Part shown: positions 5,137 through 7,712 of the stretch, one piece after another
Layout of the letters: each line of letters begins with the position of its first letter
How positions within the stretch are numbered: the stretch's first letter is position 1
Assembly (NCBI GenBank): GCA_003224195.1
Contig: QHYP01000182.1
Location: 1 to 7,712 of the forward strand
Origin: Acidobacteriota bacterium
GTDB lineage: Bacteria; Acidobacteriota; Terriglobia; Acidiferrales; UBA7541
Length of the DNA stretch: 7,712 nucleotides
Reading direction: 5' to 3'
Notes under the pieces: model-generated
The model's database searches: none
What the model was told of the DNA's origin: nothing
The model's input: only the letters and a program-made list of their open reading frames with translations
Position numbers and translations under genes: made by a program

Positions 5137-6941
5137 CGGCCCGCGCCTCCCGGCGCATTTCGCAAGTAGAGTTGCTCGACGTTCCACAAAACATACGGCT
5201 CAAGGACCGCGGGATGGAAGTTGCCCACCGTGTTCTTCGCGCCGACCAGGATATCCGGGCTGGCAAGAAAAATCATGGGCTGTTGTTCGGCGAGGATCTC
5301 CTGAACGCGATCGTAGAGCTTCTTCCGCTCCGCGAAGGTTTTGGCGCCGAGCTGCTGCTCCATCAGATGATCGATCTCGGCTTCCCACGAGGTGGCGGGG
5401 CGGGCTTGCGAGGGATTCCATAGATGCGTGCCCCCGCTGGAAAGCCAAACACTGGTTTCCGGATTCGGGTCGGCATCGGTATTGGCCAGACCGAACACGC
5501 AAGCGTCGTACTCTTTGGTCTGCATCACGCGATCGAGAAACGAACGAAATTCGAGCGGCACCACCTGCACGCGCATGCCGAGCTGCTTCAGATCGTCCTG
5601 AATCAACGTGGCCATTTTGTTCCGGTCAGCGTTCGAGGAGCTCGTGAGAATCGAGAACTCGACCGGCGCTCCTTCGGAATCCAACAGCGCAGCTTCTCCC
5701 CCGGATCCGCTTTTCCAGGAAAAACCCGCCTCGCGCAAAAGCGCGCGCGCACTTTCGATTGAGCGGGCAGGATGCGGAATTGCCCCGTTCAACCAAAGCT
5801 TGTTGCCGGGCGTCACCGGGCCCCAGAGCGCGACTCCACGGCCCTGGTAGACCAGCCTCACAATCGCTTCGCGGTCCACTGCCGCGGAAACGGCCCGGCG
5901 GAATTTCACGTTGCTGAACCACTTTTGCTTCCGCGCGGCTTCCGCGGACGCGTTCGCGCCGGGATCGTTCAGATTGAAGAAAAGAAAATTGTACTCGAGG
6001 CCGGGACCCGCGTCGGTCATGGTGTAGCCGCGCGCCTGGCGCGAAAGCACGGCAAAATTTTCCGCGCCGAGCCGGCTGATGAGATCGGTCTCGCCCGATT
6101 GAAAGCGGAGCACCTGCGCATCCCCGCTGGGAACAAACAGGAAGACGAGCTCGTCTAGATACGGCAGCCGGTTCCCTTTCGTGTCCGTCTTCCAATACTC
6201 GGGATTCCGTTCGAGTACGAGCCGTTGGCCAGCTACGTATTCTTTCAATCGGAACGCACCCATGCCGGCGCATTGATTGACGGGTGTCGAAAGACTCCAG
6301 ACCTGGCTCAGCTTGCCGTCCTGATAGGGCTTCTCCAGAAGATGTCGCGGGAGGATTGCGAAGCCGTCGAATAGCCTCTCGCGCGCCCCATAAGGTTTTG
6401 CAACCGCAAAGACCAGCGTCTGGGCGTCGACTTTGGTCACTGTAATGGGCTTTCCGCCCACGATCAGAAGAGCCCGCTGCGGCGCATGGACGTTTTCGTC
6501 CAGATATACGTGGAAACTGAAGAGAACATCGTCGGCGTCGAGCGGGTGCCCATCGGAAAAGCGCAGGCCCTGCCGCAGCTTGAGTGTGTACCGCAAGCCG
6601 TCCGGAGATACCTTCCAGGATTTCGCAAGAGCGGATTCAGTGAGCTGCGTGGCGCGGTTGATATGCACCAGGTCGGCTTGCATGACGCTGATCACTTCCC
6701 GGGAAGGTGCGTCCGTGGCGAAGATCGGGTTCAATGTCTTTGGCTCAGCGCGCAACGAAACAACCAGCCGGCCGCCTGATCTCCCAATCTCGCCGGGTAC
6801 GACGAGGAACTCTCCGCGAGCGCCGTGCTGGGGAGTCGCGGCAAGCGCGAACTGCCCCGCTGCCCAAGCTGCCACTGATGCAGCGAGCATGCCAAAAAGC
6901 CAGTGTCGCAAAGCTACGTTTCTTTGCATCCATGCGCTCAC
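5133..6941 (-). CDS. ABC transporter substrate-binding protein, family 5 (peptide/nickel type)
   Basis: A 602-residue extracytoplasmic binding protein of the SBP_bac_5 (DppA/OppA) family, which captures peptides or related solutes for an ABC importer. Residues 1-34 are an export signal with a long hydrophobic core (about 14-29) and an A-L-A cleavage site after residue 34. There is no lipobox Cys, so a free periplasmic form is likely. Early family landmarks are RAEPKTLNPIF (64-74), then SWKVSPDGLRYTLKLRQGL and FSDGHPLDADDVLFSF (about 108-143), which match the family 5 signature region. Later FRLKEYVAGQRLVLERNPEYW and FRRAVSAAVDREAIVRLVY are typical. The GTG start at 6941 is preceded by GGGAGGAG (6948-6955) with 6-nt spacing, much better than the later ATG at 6929. 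It begins 20 nt after the permease stop, and its own stop overlaps the sigma start. The substrate cannot be named from sequence; ATPase genes are not in this window. Confidence 0.93.
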   Translation of the reverse strand: MSAWMQRNVALRHWLFGMLAASVAAWAAGQFALAATPQHGARGEFLVVPGEIGRSGGRLVVSLRAEPKTLNPIFATDAPSREVISVMQADLVHINRATQLTESALAKSWKVSPDGLRYTLKLRQGLRFSDGHPLDADDVLFSFHVYLDENVHAPQRALLIVGGKPITVTKVDAQTLVFAVAKPYGARERLFDGFAILPRHLLEKPYQDGKLSQVWSLSTPVNQCAGMGAFRLKEYVAGQRLVLERNPEYWKTDTKGNRLPYLDELVFLFVPSGDAQVLRFQSGETDLISRLGAENFAVLSRQARGYTMTDAGPGLEYNFLFFNLNDPGANASAEAARKQKWFSNVKFRRAVSAAVDREAIVRLVYQGRGVALWGPVTPGNKLWLNGAIPHPARSIESARALLREAGFSWKSGSGGEAALLDSEGAPVEFSILTSSSNADRNKMATLIQDDLKQLGMRVQVVPLEFRSFLDRVMQTKEYDACVFGLANTDADPNPETSVWLSSGGTHLWNPSQARPATSWEAEIDHLMEQQLGAKTFAERKKLYDRVQEILAEQQPMIFLASPDILVGAKNTVGNFHPAVLEPYVLWNVEQLYLRNAPGGAGR

Positions 6942-6947
6942 GCGTCA

Positions 6948-6955
6948 CTCCTCCC
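6948..6955 (-). promoter_or_regulatory. Strong ribosome binding site of the solute-binding protein gene
   Basis: GGGAGGAG on the minus strand lies 6 nt from the GTG at 6941. It is the best Shine-Dalgarno sequence in the window and decides the GTG start. It falls within the 20-nt gap after the permease stop. Confidence 0.8.
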
Positions 6956-6961
6956 TTCTAG

Positions 6962-7712
6962 CTAGGCTCCTATCTTGGGCGCGTCCGCGCGTTCCTGCAA
7001 CGCGCTCGCAAGGCCCAGGTAGCCGAGGAAGAAAGGCACCATTGCCGCCGCGGGCAAGTACATCCACCAGTAGGACGCCAAAACGCTGAATTGTTGCAGG
7101 TTTGCCAGCAAATTGCCCCAGCTCGGGACGGGCTCGGGCACGCCGAGTCCCAGAAACGACAAAGTTACCTCGGCGAGAACGTACTGAGGCACGAGGATCG
7201 CGGCTTGAGTGAGAACAACGCTCGCGGTCTGCGGCAGAATGTGTTTGCGCAGGAGGTAAGCCCCCGACGCCCCGAAGCCACGTGCCGCGCGGACGAAGTC
7301 GCGCTCCTTTGCGCTTAACACAACACCGCGGACCAGCCTCGCGGGTCGCGCCCAGCCGACGGTCCCGATGACGGCAATCACCAGAAGGAAGGCCTCAAGC
7401 GGGCTCACGGCGAGCGGCAGGAATGCGCGCAGGGCAAAGAGCAAGTAAAGCCACGGCAACGCTAGAAACAATTCGGCGCCGCGCATGAGGACGTCATCCG
7501 TCAAACCGCCGAAATAACCCGCCGTTGCGCCGATACTCAACCCGAAACACAGCGCGAGCCCAGCCGCCAAGAGTCCCGCAAGCAGAGAGATCTGTCCGCC
7601 CGCGAGGATTCGCGAGAGCAGATCCCGGCCGTAGCCATCGCCGCCAAGGAGATACACGCGCGCATCCCCAGCTCCGAACAAGTGGAGCCGCCCGGGCAGA
7701 ATGCCGAGCAAG
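6962..7712 (-). CDS. ABC transporter permease, DppC/OppC type, C-terminal part, truncated by window edge
   Basis: About 250 residues are visible and the N-terminus lies beyond 7712. The TTG at 7711 is simply a Leu codon in the open frame, not a proven start. Counting from it, LLGGDGYGRDLLSRILAGG (21-39) matches the G-x-D-x-x-GRD-x-LSR motif that precedes the transmembrane core in DppC/OppC proteins. Membrane segments are visible at about 41-67, 78-102, 104-120, 161-190 and 213-236. The EAA loop that contacts the ATPase is RAARGFGASGAYLLRKHILP (141-160), with the conserved Gly and terminal LP. TLSFLGLGVPEPVPSWGNLL (183-202) is also a family hallmark. It imports the ligand caught by the binding protein 20 nt downstream. 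A second permease and the ATPases are probably upstream, outside the window. Confidence 0.93.
   Translation of the reverse strand, partial: LLGILPGRLHLFGAGDARVYLLGGDGYGRDLLSRILAGGQISLLAGLLAAGLALCFGLSIGATAGYFGGLTDDVLMRGAELFLALPWLYLLFALRAFLPLAVSPLEAFLLVIAVIGTVGWARPARLVRGVVLSAKERDFVRAARGFGASGAYLLRKHILPQTASVVLTQAAILVPQYVLAEVTLSFLGLGVPEPVPSWGNLLANLQQFSVLASYWWMYLPAAAMVPFFLGYLGLASALQERADAPKIGA

Noticed and set aside
4528..5169. Plus-strand frame opposite the sigma factor gene
   Set aside because: Mirror of the sigma coding sequence with no domain signal; the minus strand has clear sigma regions 2 and 4.
5133..5187. Longer sigma start at 5187
   Set aside because: Also a GTG codon, no clear ribosome site, and gives a 55-nt overlap with the upstream gene and a basic N-terminal tail not needed for region 2.

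Overview
All supported genes in this window lie on the minus strand, so the biological order runs from high to low coordinates. The sequence is GC-rich and almost gap-free. The gene families suggest an Acidobacteriota-type soil bacterium: a TPR-CHAT protein, an ECF-like sigma factor, a soluble zinc-finger anti-sigma-like protein and a secreted subtilase with an unusual Asp-His insert. This placement is inferred from architecture and not proven.

Layout, in transcription order: (i) 7712-6962, the C-terminal part of a DppC/OppC-type ABC permease, cut by the window edge; (ii) 6941-5133, a family 5 solute-binding protein with an export signal; (iii) 5136-4543, an ECF-type sigma factor; (iv) 4546-1658, a 962-residue TPR-CHAT protein with an intact His/Cys caspase-like dyad; (v) 1547-909, a small zinc-finger protein with a C-terminal beta-rich domain, resembling a cytosolic anti-sigma factor; (vi) 707-1, the N-terminal third of a secreted S8 peptidase, cut by the window edge. 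Genes i to iv are tightly packed (20 nt, then two consecutive 4-nt GTGA stop/start overlaps) and are very probably one transcript. A 110-nt spacer precedes gene v and a 201-nt spacer rich in overlapping palindromes precedes gene vi.

Working model (inference): a peptide or oligopeptide uptake system is co-expressed with a sigma factor and a caspase-like protease carrying a TPR sensor array, and a membrane-free zinc-finger partner lies next in line. The protease could release the sigma factor by cleaving the zinc-finger protein. This would parallel the TPR-CHAT (Csx29), Csx30 and sigma factor module of type III-E CRISPR systems, but no CRISPR or Cas component is present here. The secreted subtilase downstream could be an output of the circuit.

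There are no RNA genes, insertion sequences, CRISPR arrays or convincing terminators. No plus-strand gene is supported.
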